Below the pieces are notes generated by a model, which saw nothing but the letters and a program-made list of their open reading frames with translations, was not told the origin of the DNA and did no database searches. This document shows positions 54,705-63,931 of a stretch of DNA of 64,000 nt, piece by piece; positions within the stretch are counted from its first letter, which is position 1, and every line of letters begins with the position of its first letter. The translations under genes and the position numbers were made by a program. Origin of the DNA: Lachnospiraceae bacterium (lineage in GTDB: Bacteria > Bacillota > Clostridia > Lachnospirales > Lachnospiraceae); the NCBI GenBank assembly GCA_910576125.1, contig CAJTHM010000005.1, positions 212,779-276,778 on the forward strand, in the 5' to 3' direction.

Positions 54705-55472
54705 TCAAAATGTTTTCTTCTGTAAAGCAATTACAGAAACGATTGTCGAAATAATGCCTATAGCCAGTAAAGAAACAGAACAAGTCATCGGTGATGCTGT
54801 TATTACTGCATTTCCTGTCCAACTGTTTACCATTTCAATAGCGGCAGGTGAAATGTGGGGATAAATTCCCATAACACTCGCCAAGGGGTGCAGTCCCATG
54901 AGCTGGGACGGGGCAAGCACAACAGGCACAAGATAAAGTAATACAGCCCCAATCGGTAAAATGTACCCTTTTGACAGCGTTGCTAAAAATATGATTGGGA
55001 GCATGGCAACCGGAATCAGCGCACCGCCAGCCAAAAACAATAGCCCCGCCTGTAGTATTGTTTCCGTATTCAAATCAGTAAAGCCGCCAGCAATTAAGCC
55101 GCCAACGATACAGATAACAAAGGTAAACAGGCATAGCCCCAATGACATAAGGATTACAACCGCTATCTTTGAAAAATAAAGCTGTGCTTTGGAAACCGGA
55201 ATAATCAAAAGTCCTTTTAATGTATCGTTTTTCTGTTCATCAAAGAACAAAGTGGTGGCAAACATCCCCAACACAATAGGCAGAAACAGGCTTGTAAGGT
55301 TCTTAAATGCCAAAGTGTATAAGTCACCAAAGCTATCCATGAGAGGATTGCTTCTTGATATGCTGCAGGCACGCTCAACCGCAAATACTCCCAAAATAGC
55401 AGTAAGAATAAAAATACCCCAAACTGTCTTATTCCGTTTCCATTTCAGTATCTCAGTAAAGATAATTGTCAT
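54705..55472 (-). CDS. LanE/G-like ABC-2 permease, third of the locus
   Basis: This 255-residue six-helix permease starts TIIFTEILKWKRNKTVWG and is related to the permease at 52968-53699: both carry a segment with FFDEQKNDTLKGL or MYDEHQNDMLKQL before the second helix pair. It lies upstream of the ATPase rather than after it. An extra permease in a LanFEG-like set is unusual and may be a duplicate. Confidence 0.83.
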   Translation of the reverse strand: MTIIFTEILKWKRNKTVWGIFILTAILGVFAVERACSISRSNPLMDSFGDLYTLAFKNLTSLFLPIVLGMFATTLFFDEQKNDTLKGLLIIPVSKAQLYFSKIAVVILMSLGLCLFTFVICIVGGLIAGGFTDLNTETILQAGLLFLAGGALIPVAMLPIIFLATLSKGYILPIGAVLLYLVPVVLAPSQLMGLHPLASVMGIYPHISPAAIEMVNSWTGNAVITASPMTCSVSLLAIGIISTIVSVIALQKKTF

Positions 55473-55587
55473 TGCCTTTTCCTCCTTTCCAATCCCTGAT
55501 TATATAGCATTAACCTTGCCAAAACCTTGCCGTAACCTTGCTTTTTTCATGTTTTCCTCCAATGAATATACAAAAAGCCCTGTGCTG

Positions 55588-56511
55588 TTACAGAGCTTTT
55601 GGAAATAGTATCGTAAATGTTGCACCCATTCCGGGATTGCTGTCTGCTTTAATTTTCCCATTGTGAGCATTTACAAGTTCTGTCGTAATAGATAGCCCCA
55701 AGCCATTGCCCCTGGCAGAACGTGAACTGTCACATTGATACATCCTCTCAAAAATGTGCGGAATATCAGAGGAGGAAATACCTTTTCCATTATCTGAAAT
55801 GATAATTTCTACTTGCTGTTCATTCTCCAATAATTTCAAAGTCAATTTATTGCCGCCACTGTGCATAAGCACATTTTGAAACAGATTATTAAGAATGCGG
55901 GTATAGGAATGAGGGTCAATACGTAAAAAATATTCATCTTCAGGAATATCAAAATCATATTCAAAATGGTTGCGTTCCAAGGTTGGAACCCACTCTGCGA
56001 CAATATTGCGGGTCAATTCGTTAAAATCACATAACTCAAAATGAAAAACCTGTTCTTTAGCGTCTAGTTTTACCCACTCAAATAGTGCTTCCACAAAATG
56101 TTTTAAGTGACACGCTTTTTCTACTGCAACGTGGATATAGGCTTCTTTTTCTTCCCCAGCCACAAGACCATTTGTGGCGGCATCCAAGTAGCCAAACAAT
56201 GAAGCTAATGGTGTCTTTACATCATGGGAAAGGCTTGTCATAAGTCGCTTGTATGCCTGCTCCGATTGTTTTTGTTGGATAAGCTGTGACTGGTTCTTGA
56301 CCGCAATTTCATTGATTGCATAGCAAATACGCTTTGTCAAATCGCTTTTTCTCGCCAATACCCGTCGGTTCGGATTACCGGACTTTATATCTTCAAGGGC
56401 TTCTTCAATAATAGATAATTGTCCTCTTACACGCCTAAGTTTCGTAATAAAAAACAGGACAGCCAAAAGCGCTGTACAGAGAGCAATCAATAAAAATGAA
56501 TTTAAGTTCAT
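55588..56511 (-). CDS. Sensor histidine kinase of the second LanFEG-like locus
   Basis: This 307-residue kinase has a single N-terminal helix (about 5-23), no extracellular domain, and then a linker, His96 in TSLSHDVKTPL and an ATPase domain with NLFQNVLMHSGG, DNGKGI and GLGLSI. ATG 56511 follows the regulator stop by one base with GGGAGGC. A one-helix kinase cannot sense extracellular ligand alone; it may be informed by the transporter. Confidence 0.9.
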   Translation of the reverse strand: MNLNSFLLIALCTALLAVLFFITKLRRVRGQLSIIEEALEDIKSGNPNRRVLARKSDLTKRICYAINEIAVKNQSQLIQQKQSEQAYKRLMTSLSHDVKTPLASLFGYLDAATNGLVAGEEKEAYIHVAVEKACHLKHFVEALFEWVKLDAKEQVFHFELCDFNELTRNIVAEWVPTLERNHFEYDFDIPEDEYFLRIDPHSYTRILNNLFQNVLMHSGGNKLTLKLLENEQQVEIIISDNGKGISSSDIPHIFERMYQCDSSRSARGNGLGLSITTELVNAHNGKIKADSNPGMGATFTILFPKAL

Positions 56512-56512
56512 G

Positions 56513-57214
56513 TTATGCCTCCCTGTTAAATCGGTAACCAACGCCCCGGACAGTCAGAATATAAAAAGGGTGTTCCGGGTCTGGTTCGATTTTTTTCCGT
56601 AATTTGCTGATAAACGACATGATATTGCTATCATCAAAAGCATACTCTTCCTCCCATACATGGGTATAAATCTGCTTTTTTGTAAACACTTTTCCTTTAT
56701 TGGCCGCAAGGAAAGAAAGCAGATCAAATTCTTTTCCTGTAAGTTCCACTTGTATGTCATTAACCAAAACAAGACGGTTAAGGTTATCTATCGTCATTCC
56801 TTGAAATACCATACAATCCATTTCTGTGCCGGAAACAGTATTGAACAATGTAAAACGCCGGATAAGAGAATTTACACGTGCCATAAGCTCGTTAATGCTA
56901 AATGGCTTTGTCAGATAATCGTCTGCCCCCATCCTTAAGCCGGAAACCTTATCTTCCTCACCGCTTTTTGCGGTAAGCATAAGAACAGGCACATTACTTG
57001 TCTGCCGTACTTGTTGCAACACTTGAAAACCGTCTAAGTCGGGCATCATAATATCAAGAATAATAAGCGAACAGGTATCTTTGGTTTCCTCCAATATATG
57101 CAGTCCTTCTATCCCGCCGCCTGCGACAACCGCAGTAAGGTTTTCCTGCTCTACGCATTTTTTCATAAGTGCGCAAAGTTCTTTATCATCATCTATAATT
57201 AAAACTTTATTCAT
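56513..57214 (-). CDS. OmpR-family response regulator of the second LanFEG-like locus
   Basis: This 233-residue regulator has Asp54 in IILDIMMPDL, Lys in LTKPF and a winged helix ending RGVGYRF. A short upstream ORF overlaps its start by 8 bp, so translation may be coupled. The promoter at 57364-57392 drives both. It precedes the kinase by 1 bp and probably controls the transporter genes at 52.2-55.5 kb. Confidence 0.92.
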   Translation of the reverse strand: MNKVLIIDDDKELCALMKKCVEQENLTAVVAGGGIEGLHILEETKDTCSLIILDIMMPDLDGFQVLQQVRQTSNVPVLMLTAKSGEEDKVSGLRMGADDYLTKPFSINELMARVNSLIRRFTLFNTVSGTEMDCMVFQGMTIDNLNRLVLVNDIQVELTGKEFDLLSFLAANKGKVFTKKQIYTHVWEEEYAFDDSNIMSFISKLRKKIEPDPEHPFYILTVRGVGYRFNREA

Positions 57215-57335
57215 GTTTTTTCTTCCTTTCTACTTTTAATCGGGCATCTGTTGGTTTTTCAGCGTCCTTTGGAATCAGCCACAAGCGGCTGAACTTTGCC
57301 GCTTCCGGAGCGGATATAAACTCTAACATCTTCAT
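57207..57335 (-). pseudogene. Shortened excisionase-type HTH gene overlapping the regulator
   Basis: ATG 57335 (or 57329) opens MLEFISAPEAAKFSRLWLIP, followed by KDAEKPTDARLKVERKKK. The start and the WLIPKDAEKPTDAR tail are hallmarks of a small clostridial helix-turn-helix family of about 65-80 residues. The middle, where the two recognition helices should be, is missing in frame. The ORF ends 8 bp inside the regulator gene and has AAAGGG upstream. It may now act only as a coupled leader. Confidence 0.55.
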
Positions 57336-57363
57336 TCACCCTTTCTCTAAATTCTGCCATATA

Positions 57364-57392
57364 ATTATATGCGGTCAGGCGAATCATTTCAA
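57364..57392 (-). promoter_or_regulatory. Promoter of the second LanFEG-like regulator operon
   Basis: On the minus strand TTGAAA (57392-57387), 17 bp, TATAAT (57369-57364). It lies about 30 bp before the short HTH-type ORF and 150 bp before the regulator. Confidence 0.6.
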
Positions 57393-57549
57393 GTATTTAA
57401 GACCTGCATCATGGAAATGTGCATAACCGGCTATGAAACTATGGAAAACCCCATTCACAGCCTGTGGAAAAGCAAAAGCAGCTTTCCCACATCCTGCAAA
57501 CAGGGTTTCCCGCAGTTCCATAAAACACTCTTTGAAAAGAGCATAAATC

Positions 57550-58194
57550 TCAGCGTACAGCTTCTAAATTCCCTGATTCCATACTATAAACATGATCACA
57601 AAGGATATTTATATCTTCTGAATTATGACTGGCAATCAAAATTATTTTTCCACTTTTTTTCAGTTCAAGAAATAATTCTCTCATTTCATCTACGCCATGA
57701 TTATCAAGTCCATTAAACGGCTCATCCAAAACTAAAAAATCAGGTTCTTCCATAATCGATTGTGCTATAGCCAACCTTTGGCGCATCCCCATAGAATATT
57801 TTCCCACATGTTTTTTTGATTTCGGATCAAGTCCTACTTTATCCATAATACTTTCTAAATAAGGTCTATTATTCTTATTATTTATCATATATAAATATTC
57901 CAAATTCTTTATTCCAGAATAATTTTTTAAAAAAGCTGGTTCTTCAATAATAATTCCAACAGAAGGAAGAACATCTGCTTGTTTTTCCCGTTTTGTGCCG
58001 TTTATTACAATCTCACCTGAATCCAAAGACAGCAAACCACATATTATTTTAAATAAAACTGTTTTCCCTGCACCATTTCTTCCTATAATCCCTGTAATCT
58101 CTCCTTGATTGCATTCCATATTAACATGATTTAACACCTGTGTTTTACCAAAACATTTGCATACATCTTTTACTTTTATATTTTTGTCCTGCAT
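57550..58194 (-). CDS. ABC ATPase of the LytTR-linked locus
   Basis: This 214-residue ATPase has Walker A GRNGAGKT (38-45), IIIEEPAFLKNYSG in the Q-loop position (glutamate), signature YSMGMRQRL (133-141) and Walker B LVLDEP. I chose ATG 58194 with GGAG before it; an in-frame ATG at 58206 is possible. Its second half is the closest relative of the ATPase part of the chimeric ORF at 19.3 kb. It works with two permeases and a lipoprotein upstream. Confidence 0.9.
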   Translation of the reverse strand: MQDKNIKVKDVCKCFGKTQVLNHVNMECNQGEITGIIGRNGAGKTVLFKIICGLLSLDSGEIVINGTKREKQADVLPSVGIIIEEPAFLKNYSGIKNLEYLYMINNKNNRPYLESIMDKVGLDPKSKKHVGKYSMGMRQRLAIAQSIMEEPDFLVLDEPFNGLDNHGVDEMRELFLELKKSGKIILIASHNSEDINILCDHVYSMESGNLEAVR

Positions 58195-58266
58195 AAAAAT
58201 CTCCATTCCGCCGCCTTTCAGTTGGCGGCACAAATAGTGATGAAAGTGGTTTTTTCTTTCACACTA

Positions 58267-59115
58267 TCACTCCTCATCTAACCAATTTAAATCTTTTAGA
58301 TATATTCTTTTTAAAGAAATATAGCTTAAAACAAATGATAAAATTACTGTCATAATAATTACCATGAAAACAGATGGTGCATTTTTACATACTTTCCCGT
58401 ATAATAAGAGTAGATTTAACCATGAAAATGGGGAAATAAAACTAATCCATTGCTGGTATAAATGCAGATTAGCAAATACAACCGGCAAAATCGAAAAAAA
58501 AGTTCCTATAAGCACAGCGCCTGTTCTATTCATGCAAATACTCACAGCAAACATAATCATCCCAATCAATCCAGTAGATATACAAAGGATTGTCCCAAAT
58601 ATCAACATTGTTATGAGAGGATTATGCTCGCTGATTAATTCATAGGAAAAAGATAATTTAACATTATATTCCAATCCTGCATTTGTCATGGCGAGCGAAT
58701 TGTATAATTTGCCCCATTCTGTAGACCATTCCAGACATGGAAACAATGGCAATATACTTAAAAGCAATTCAATAACTGAAAGCAAAACAGCAGATAACCA
58801 AATTCTTAATATTTTAATATGTATCCATCTCTTTCTTCCCTGCCTTATCAGCACATACATTTCGTTCCGCTGCATAAACGGTATGTTAGAGTAAAAGTAA
58901 ATGACAGAAATACCATATACAAATAAAAAATATACATTTTGTCCGGCAAAAGGCAGTATCCAAGGTGATGCAGGGTAATCTGCCGCAACAGAAAATTGTT
59001 TCACTGAATGGATATAATAGTGCAAAATATAAAATTGAAAAACGCAGAAAACAAGCAGCCTCCTACTCAAAAAATTACTTATAAAATCCTCCCATACATA
59101 TTTTATTTTATTCAC
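58267..59115 (-). CDS. Permease of the LytTR-linked ABC transporter
   Basis: This 282-residue protein has six or seven helices and starts NKIKYVWEDFISNFLSRR. It overlaps the previous gene by 8 bp. A six-residue FMQRNEMYVLIRQG motif in the first cytoplasmic loop is common to ABC-2-like permeases in Lachnospiraceae. The substrate is unknown. Confidence 0.82.
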   Translation of the reverse strand: MNKIKYVWEDFISNFLSRRLLVFCVFQFYILHYYIHSVKQFSVAADYPASPWILPFAGQNVYFLFVYGISVIYFYSNIPFMQRNEMYVLIRQGRKRWIHIKILRIWLSAVLLSVIELLLSILPLFPCLEWSTEWGKLYNSLAMTNAGLEYNVKLSFSYELISEHNPLITMLIFGTILCISTGLIGMIMFAVSICMNRTGAVLIGTFFSILPVVFANLHLYQQWISFISPFSWLNLLLLYGKVCKNAPSVFMVIIMTVILSFVLSYISLKRIYLKDLNWLDEE

Positions 59116-59890
59116 AGATTTTTCTCCTCAATTTCCTAATTAAAAGTTTTCTAAGCAAAATCAAATTCATAACTGCTATCATAACTACCAGTAATACAGA
59201 CAAAAAATCATTTAAAAAAATATTGTTCGAAGGTGAAAAAATCGCAGCCAGACTCAGCGTTCCAGAGGAAAGTGCAGACAGAATATAATCCATAAAATAA
59301 TACTGAATCATTGGTGCCGATAACACAAGCATACGGTTTGAGATGAACATGGAGAAATAGGCTGCCCATAAAGCTAAAATTCCCGCCAATATACTATACT
59401 GAATTCCATAACAAAAATAATACAGGGAATACCATTTATGCATTAAAAAAAATCTTAATCCTCCGGTATGAATGATATGATCATACTGCAAACCGGATAC
59501 ATCCACCCATGCCAATTTAAAATGCAGTATACTTGCAAACAAAAACATACCAAATGTAACAGAAAGCATCGTCACGAAAAAAATGCTGAGTATCCGAGCA
59601 GAAACATACCGTTCAATATCCCCTCGAATCACCTGCTGAATAACGTATTTGTGTTCTATATCCTCACAAAAACTATCTGCAAATGCAATGGCTCCGCATA
59701 CCAATATCATCATTGCCGGCATCCCGTACATAACAATAGAAAAAACATATAATACATTTGTGTCCAAAGCAATGCCTTCCAGTGTTGAAAACAGCAGTAC
59801 GCATATCATTAATGCAATTGATATTAGAAACTTCATTGAGCATACAGACCTCTTTAAGTCTGTTTTTAAATAATTACAAAATTTTCTCAA
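59108..59890 (-). CDS. Permease of the LytTR-linked ABC transporter, second subunit
   Basis: This 260-residue six-helix protein starts at TTG 59890, which overlaps the TGA of the lipoprotein gene, with AAGGAG before it. The coupling of lipoprotein, two permeases and ATPase suggests one complex. The motif DSFCEDIEHKYVIQQVIRGD resembles the cytoplasmic loop of ABC-2 permeases. Confidence 0.82.
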   Translation of the reverse strand: MRKFCNYLKTDLKRSVCSMKFLISIALMICVLLFSTLEGIALDTNVLYVFSIVMYGMPAMMILVCGAIAFADSFCEDIEHKYVIQQVIRGDIERYVSARILSIFFVTMLSVTFGMFLFASILHFKLAWVDVSGLQYDHIIHTGGLRFFLMHKWYSLYYFCYGIQYSILAGILALWAAYFSMFISNRMLVLSAPMIQYYFMDYILSALSSGTLSLAAIFSPSNNIFLNDFLSVLLVVMIAVMNLILLRKLLIRKLRRKICE

Positions 59891-61059
59891 GGTATAATCT
59901 CCTTCGCTGTCTGTGCATCTATAATGACCTGAATATCCTGCTCATGCTGTTCACTTTTTTCAATCCCCTTCACGATCCAGACAGGCTTTACATCATATAC
60001 GCCTGTTCCTGAAGATAAATCAACATAATAACATAATTCTGCTTCTGTCATTTCATATGTTGAGCTTCCGAGTATTTGGTTATACTTATGAGCAACCGTT
60101 TCAGCAATCACATCCATAGGAGATAAAGAGACTGCCATTCCTTCATCGGAAATTTCAAATACTTTTTCAATGTTCAAATACTCTATTCCATCTTTTGATA
60201 TAAATGCCTGTACCGGAGCATTTACATCTGCTGCATCTGAAAATATCTCACAATACACATGATAAAGCGGCAATCCTCTGTATATCTGATTGACACAAAA
60301 ATAATAGCCTTCATCTGAGACAGACCACCCGTTTTTATAGTTTGCCCGGTCAATATTTCCGTCCATATCTTCGTGATATTCCTGTGACTGCATACAATCG
60401 TAATCTAACGCATATCCCGTATAAACATGCTCAAATTTAATATTCACTTCTGTTAATGCGTTATCAATTATCTGAAAAGCCTCCTCACGCGTCATAAACG
60501 ACAATTGTTCTTCTGTAGAATACAAACCTGCATTATATCGCTCATCTGCCGGATCAAGTACAAAAGAGCTGAGTATATATGGCATTAAATCTCTTTGCAT
60601 ATATGACATCTGACTGGAAAGCGGACCATAAGATAATGTTATTTCCTCTGGAGTGACATAAGTTGCCGTATCTACTTTTTCCCCATATTCGTTTTTTTCT
60701 TCATAACTGTATACTTCGTAATCATCATTACCGCTGAATAATGATTGAAATGCCCGCTCCTCATTTACTTTCAACATTCTTGCTTTCGCGGTAATTGGAA
60801 ATTTCTCTCCTAAATCAGCACCAACAATAACATCCATCTTAAAATCAACATTTTCTATGGTGTTCTCGTAACTCGCTGGAAAACTAATTTTCTCATCAGG
60901 TATATCGTTTTCTACATAAGGTTCTTCTGTTTCAGAACCCGCTTCATTTTGAACATTTGATATTTTACTTCCAGAATCCTGTCCCTGTGCTGAATTTCCA
61001 CACCCGAATATAGACATAGAAAAAATAACAATCAATATCAAACATAGTTGCCTTTTCAT
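59887..61059 (-). CDS. Lipoprotein of the LytTR-linked ABC locus
   Basis: This 390-residue lipoprotein has a signal peptide ending in the lipobox IFGC (Cys20), then a Ser/Glu-rich linker and a large acidic extracellular domain. ATG 61059 has AAAGGAG; an in-frame ATG at 61116 has GGAGG too and would add 19 basic residues, so two starts are possible. It is first in the operon with two permeases and an ATPase. It may capture or sense the transporter's ligand. No known domain is recognised. Confidence 0.8.
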   Translation of the reverse strand: MKRQLCLILIVIFSMSIFGCGNSAQGQDSGSKISNVQNEAGSETEEPYVENDIPDEKISFPASYENTIENVDFKMDVIVGADLGEKFPITAKARMLKVNEERAFQSLFSGNDDYEVYSYEEKNEYGEKVDTATYVTPEEITLSYGPLSSQMSYMQRDLMPYILSSFVLDPADERYNAGLYSTEEQLSFMTREEAFQIIDNALTEVNIKFEHVYTGYALDYDCMQSQEYHEDMDGNIDRANYKNGWSVSDEGYYFCVNQIYRGLPLYHVYCEIFSDAADVNAPVQAFISKDGIEYLNIEKVFEISDEGMAVSLSPMDVIAETVAHKYNQILGSSTYEMTEAELCYYVDLSSGTGVYDVKPVWIVKGIEKSEQHEQDIQVIIDAQTAKEIIP

Positions 61060-61368
61060 CCGACTTTCTCCTTTTGCAAAAAACTTCTTTCCACTTGATT
61101 TTTTTGTTTTTACCATATTAAATTCCTCCATTCTGTATTAGGTAGTGAACTATTGTGTAGCTGTTCTTTGAAATCAATGACACTTCTTATTATTTTTATT
61201 CCGGTCATAATTTCAACCCCATTTGCACCAAACGACATTTTTTCCATTCATTTGGTCATTCTGGCAATTTTTTCATTACGTTTTGTAAATGCAAGGAAAC
61301 TGTAACCCTGCGGACAACACAATGCCGTTCCCAAAATCCACAAAAAAATGTCTTTTCATGCAAGGCTT

Positions 61369-61397
61369 TTGTATTTTCCTGACCGCTATTGTATAAT
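61369..61397 (+). promoter_or_regulatory. Promoter of the LytTR/GHKL pair
   Basis: TTGTAT (61369-61374), 17 bp, TATAAT (61392-61397), about 45 bp before ATG 61441. The 61130-61368 region between the divergent operons holds AT-rich direct repeats such as CATTTTTTCCATT (near 61239) and CAATTTTTTCATT (near 61267) and an ACCAAA/TTTGGT dyad (about 61230-61255). These are possible LytTR sites. Confidence 0.65.
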
Positions 61398-61440
61398 ATG
61401 AAGGGTAAATATTATAAATTATTTGAAAAGAGGTATGAAA

Positions 61441-62145
61441 ATGCGAATACTCATCTGCGACGATGATGCGCTGATAATTGAACAGCTTCAGAAATATATA
61501 AAAATTTTTTTTGAAAACATTGATGTGAAATGCCCGGAATTAATTTGCTTTTCTGACGGGGAATCCCTGCTGGCAGATAAAGGCGAAAAAGACATTCTGT
61601 TTCTTGACGTAGAAATGCCCGGAATGAATGGCATCTATGTGGGAAAGGAATTAAAAAAGAAGAATGAAAATATTATTATTTTTATTGTGACTTCTTATTC
61701 CGAATATCTTGATGAGGCAATGCGATTCCATGTATTCCGATATCTTTCAAAGCCTCTGGATAAGCAGCGGTTTTTCCGTAATATGAAAGATGCGGTTGAC
61801 CTGTATAACACCATGACAGTAAAAATCCCGGTTGAAACAAAACAGGGCGTGCATACACTGCTTGCATCCTCCGTCATAGCAGTAGAGGCACAGGGCAGAA
61901 AGGTAACGGTACATACCACTCTGTGTGATTTTGAATCCACCCACAATATGCAGTACTGGCTGGAACTTCTCCCTAAAAACCGTTTCTTCCAGACACACCG
62001 CAGTTTCATTATCAATTTTGAGCATGTTACAGATTTTGACCGTAATCTTGTCCATATGGCTGATAATCAATCTGCTTATCTGACAAAAAGGAAATACAGT
62101 TCATTTAAAGAAGCCTATCTCCTTTATTTAGAAAGTACGAGGTAA
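61441..62145 (+). CDS. LytTR response regulator
   Basis: This 234-residue regulator has Asp56 in ILFLDVEMPG, Lys in LSKPL and a LytTR domain with NRFFQTHRSFIINFEHV. ATG 61441 has AAAGAGG seven bases upstream. It precedes the GHKL kinase by 5 bp and is divergent from the lipoprotein/ABC operon, which is its likely target. The receiver at the start of the 19.3-kb chimera belongs to the same class. Confidence 0.92.
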   Translation: MRILICDDDALIIEQLQKYIKIFFENIDVKCPELICFSDGESLLADKGEKDILFLDVEMPGMNGIYVGKELKKKNENIIIFIVTSYSEYLDEAMRFHVFRYLSKPLDKQRFFRNMKDAVDLYNTMTVKIPVETKQGVHTLLASSVIAVEAQGRKVTVHTTLCDFESTHNMQYWLELLPKNRFFQTHRSFIINFEHVTDFDRNLVHMADNQSAYLTKRKYSSFKEAYLLYLESTR

Positions 62146-62150
62146 AGCAA

Positions 62151-63446
62151 ATGATAAATACAATCTGTTATTTTTTCAGTTTTCTTGTAGAAGCAATTAT
62201 ACTCTGGCAGTATTCCTCCGATTTATTTCCTGCCAAGCGCACCCCTCAAAGAAAACTGGCTGTACTATGCAGCTTATATTTTATCCTGTTTTGCGTGTCA
62301 CTGTTTGAATCTATATGGATTAATATCATTTTATATTTTTTTCTGAACCTCATTTTTTTAATGACCCAGTGTTATCTGAATTGGTACACGGCAGTATTTC
62401 ATTCTTCCATACTGACGGCTGTTATGACAATGAGTGAATTAGTTGTTTATGGAATTACCAAACGGTTTGCCCCTCATTACCTTGATAATGGCAGGGAATT
62501 TTATCATCTTTTATTATTTTCGGTCTTTAGCAAACTCATATTCTTTGCTGTTGCTTATATACTGATGCACCTAATGAGAAACCCGAAGAAGGATACAGGG
62601 CAGTATGACAAGTCGGTTTTTCTTCTTGTTTTCATTCCCCTGACCTCAATCTTTATTATGTTTACTTTCATAAGTATTGGCGAATCCGTTTCCCTCCCAG
62701 CGTCACTTGACTGGATGGTTGCCGTGGGCGCTGTTTTTTTGCTGGCAGCAAATCTGCTCATGTTTGAAATCAACCAGTATCATCAGAAAAAAAACATGGA
62801 ATTTACAGAAATACAGTTATTGCTCCAAAAAGAGTCAGATTTGGCTAGATATTATAAGATGCTGAATGTACAGAATGAAAACCAGCGTATTTTAATCCAT
62901 GACATAAAAAAGCACCTGCAGTCCATTGATATGCTGAATGAACAAAAAGAGTATGCTAAAATAAGCGCCTATATCCGGCAATTGGTACTCTCCCCAGACC
63001 TGAAGGAATTTTCCAGACTATGCGACCATGAAATGCTGAATTCCATTCTATGCCGCTATATGCAGCAATGCACTGACAGCCACATAACTTTTCATGCTGA
63101 CATACGCAGCGGGACAACGGATTTTATTGCAGACAACGACCTTACCTCTCTGTTTTGCAATTTGCTGGATAATGCTATAGCGGCAGCAAGTAATATCCCC
63201 GACTCTTTTATCGAGATCAATACAAGCAAACATGAAAAAACACCGTTTTTCGTGATAACAGTTATCAATTCCTGCCGAAAAAATCCTTTTGTCTGTAAGG
63301 ACAGGCAGCTAAACGACAATAAAAACGGACATGGGTTTGGATTAAAAAGCATTCGTAAAGTGGTAGACCAATATCATGGCAATTTACAGATGTATTATAA
63401 TGATGATGCGCTTACTTTTCATACCGTTATTACCTTAAAGCAATAG
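62151..63446 (+). CDS. GHKL sensor kinase, AgrC-like
   Basis: This 431-residue kinase has about six helices within 1-205, a coiled-coil linker, His250 in RILIHDIKKHLQSI, and a GHKL ATPase with CNLLDNAIAAA and GFGLKSI. It pairs with the LytTR regulator. AgrC-class kinases usually bind peptides, but no peptide precursor or AgrB-type protease gene is present, so the ligand may come from another cell or from the ABC/lipoprotein complex. The stop lies in the arm of a 14-bp hairpin. Confidence 0.9.
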   Translation: MINTICYFFSFLVEAIILWQYSSDLFPAKRTPQRKLAVLCSLYFILFCVSLFESIWINIILYFFLNLIFLMTQCYLNWYTAVFHSSILTAVMTMSELVVYGITKRFAPHYLDNGREFYHLLLFSVFSKLIFFAVAYILMHLMRNPKKDTGQYDKSVFLLVFIPLTSIFIMFTFISIGESVSLPASLDWMVAVGAVFLLAANLLMFEINQYHQKKNMEFTEIQLLLQKESDLARYYKMLNVQNENQRILIHDIKKHLQSIDMLNEQKEYAKISAYIRQLVLSPDLKEFSRLCDHEMLNSILCRYMQQCTDSHITFHADIRSGTTDFIADNDLTSLFCNLLDNAIAAASNIPDSFIEINTSKHEKTPFFVITVINSCRKNPFVCKDRQLNDNKNGHGFGLKSIRKVVDQYHGNLQMYYNDDALTFHTVITLKQ

Positions 63447-63478
63447 TGAACTGCGCACTACTAACGCAGTTCACTATT
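63442..63478 (+). terminator. Hairpin after the GHKL kinase gene
   Basis: AATAGTGAACTGCG (63442-63455) and CGCAGTTCACTATT (63465-63478) are perfect 14-bp complements with a 9-base loop. The left arm covers the kinase stop codon. No T-run follows, so it may protect the mRNA end rather than terminate alone. Confidence 0.65.
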
Positions 63479-63872
63479 ATAACAGTTTATGCCCCAAACC
63501 CTTGTGCCTTATAATATATATATCTTTTGGTTTCACTGTATTCCTTTTTCATCTATAACTACCTTTTCCCCATATTGCTTTAATTTTATAATTTGACATA
63601 CATTTTTACTTTTCCATAATAAACTGGACGCAGACAGGGAACGGAAAGAAAGAGGCCATGAAATAGGGCGATCCACTGTTCCTTTGGAATGGGGCGCAGA
63701 TGTAATGTCTACAAATCAAAGGAAAAGAAGAAAGGAAACAAAAGAGATGATTGAAAACAGGAATGTAAATATCATAATCGATTCCCCCTTAACCACTCCG
63801 GTAGTGTCAAATCCTACCCTATTTTTTGTTACTAAAACCTTGATTTATGGCAATGTCATTAACTTAAGGAAA
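63479..63872 (+). other. Gene-poor stretch with an open frame of unknown status
   Basis: A plus-strand frame from about 63605 to 63953 starts without a clear start signal and has a coherent, charged segment (GRSTVPLEWGADVMSTN, then QRKRRKETKEMIENR). The end of this frame runs into the inverted repeat. I do not recognise it; it may be the remains of a mobile-element gene. The rest is AT-rich and empty. Confidence 0.35.
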
Positions 63873-63931
63873 AGAACAATACCGGATGTCTTTACACCCA
63901 TTCATGGGATAAAGACATCCGGTATTGTTCT
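63873..63931. repeat. 22-bp perfect inverted repeat
   Basis: The arms at 63873-63894 and 63910-63931 are exact complements (core CCGGATGTC facing GACATCCGG). The 15-base centre contains CCCAT and ATGGG, so pairing can extend inward to about 27 bp with a bulge. It would form a very stable hairpin or cruciform. No gene start or T-run is nearby, so it may be an end of a mobile element or a bidirectional terminator. Confidence 0.75.

Noticed and set aside
57259..57360. 33-codon ORF starting MAEFRERVNEDV upstream of the regulator
   Set aside because: It has no ribosome site and starts about where transcription should begin; the overlapping HTH-type frame is better supported.
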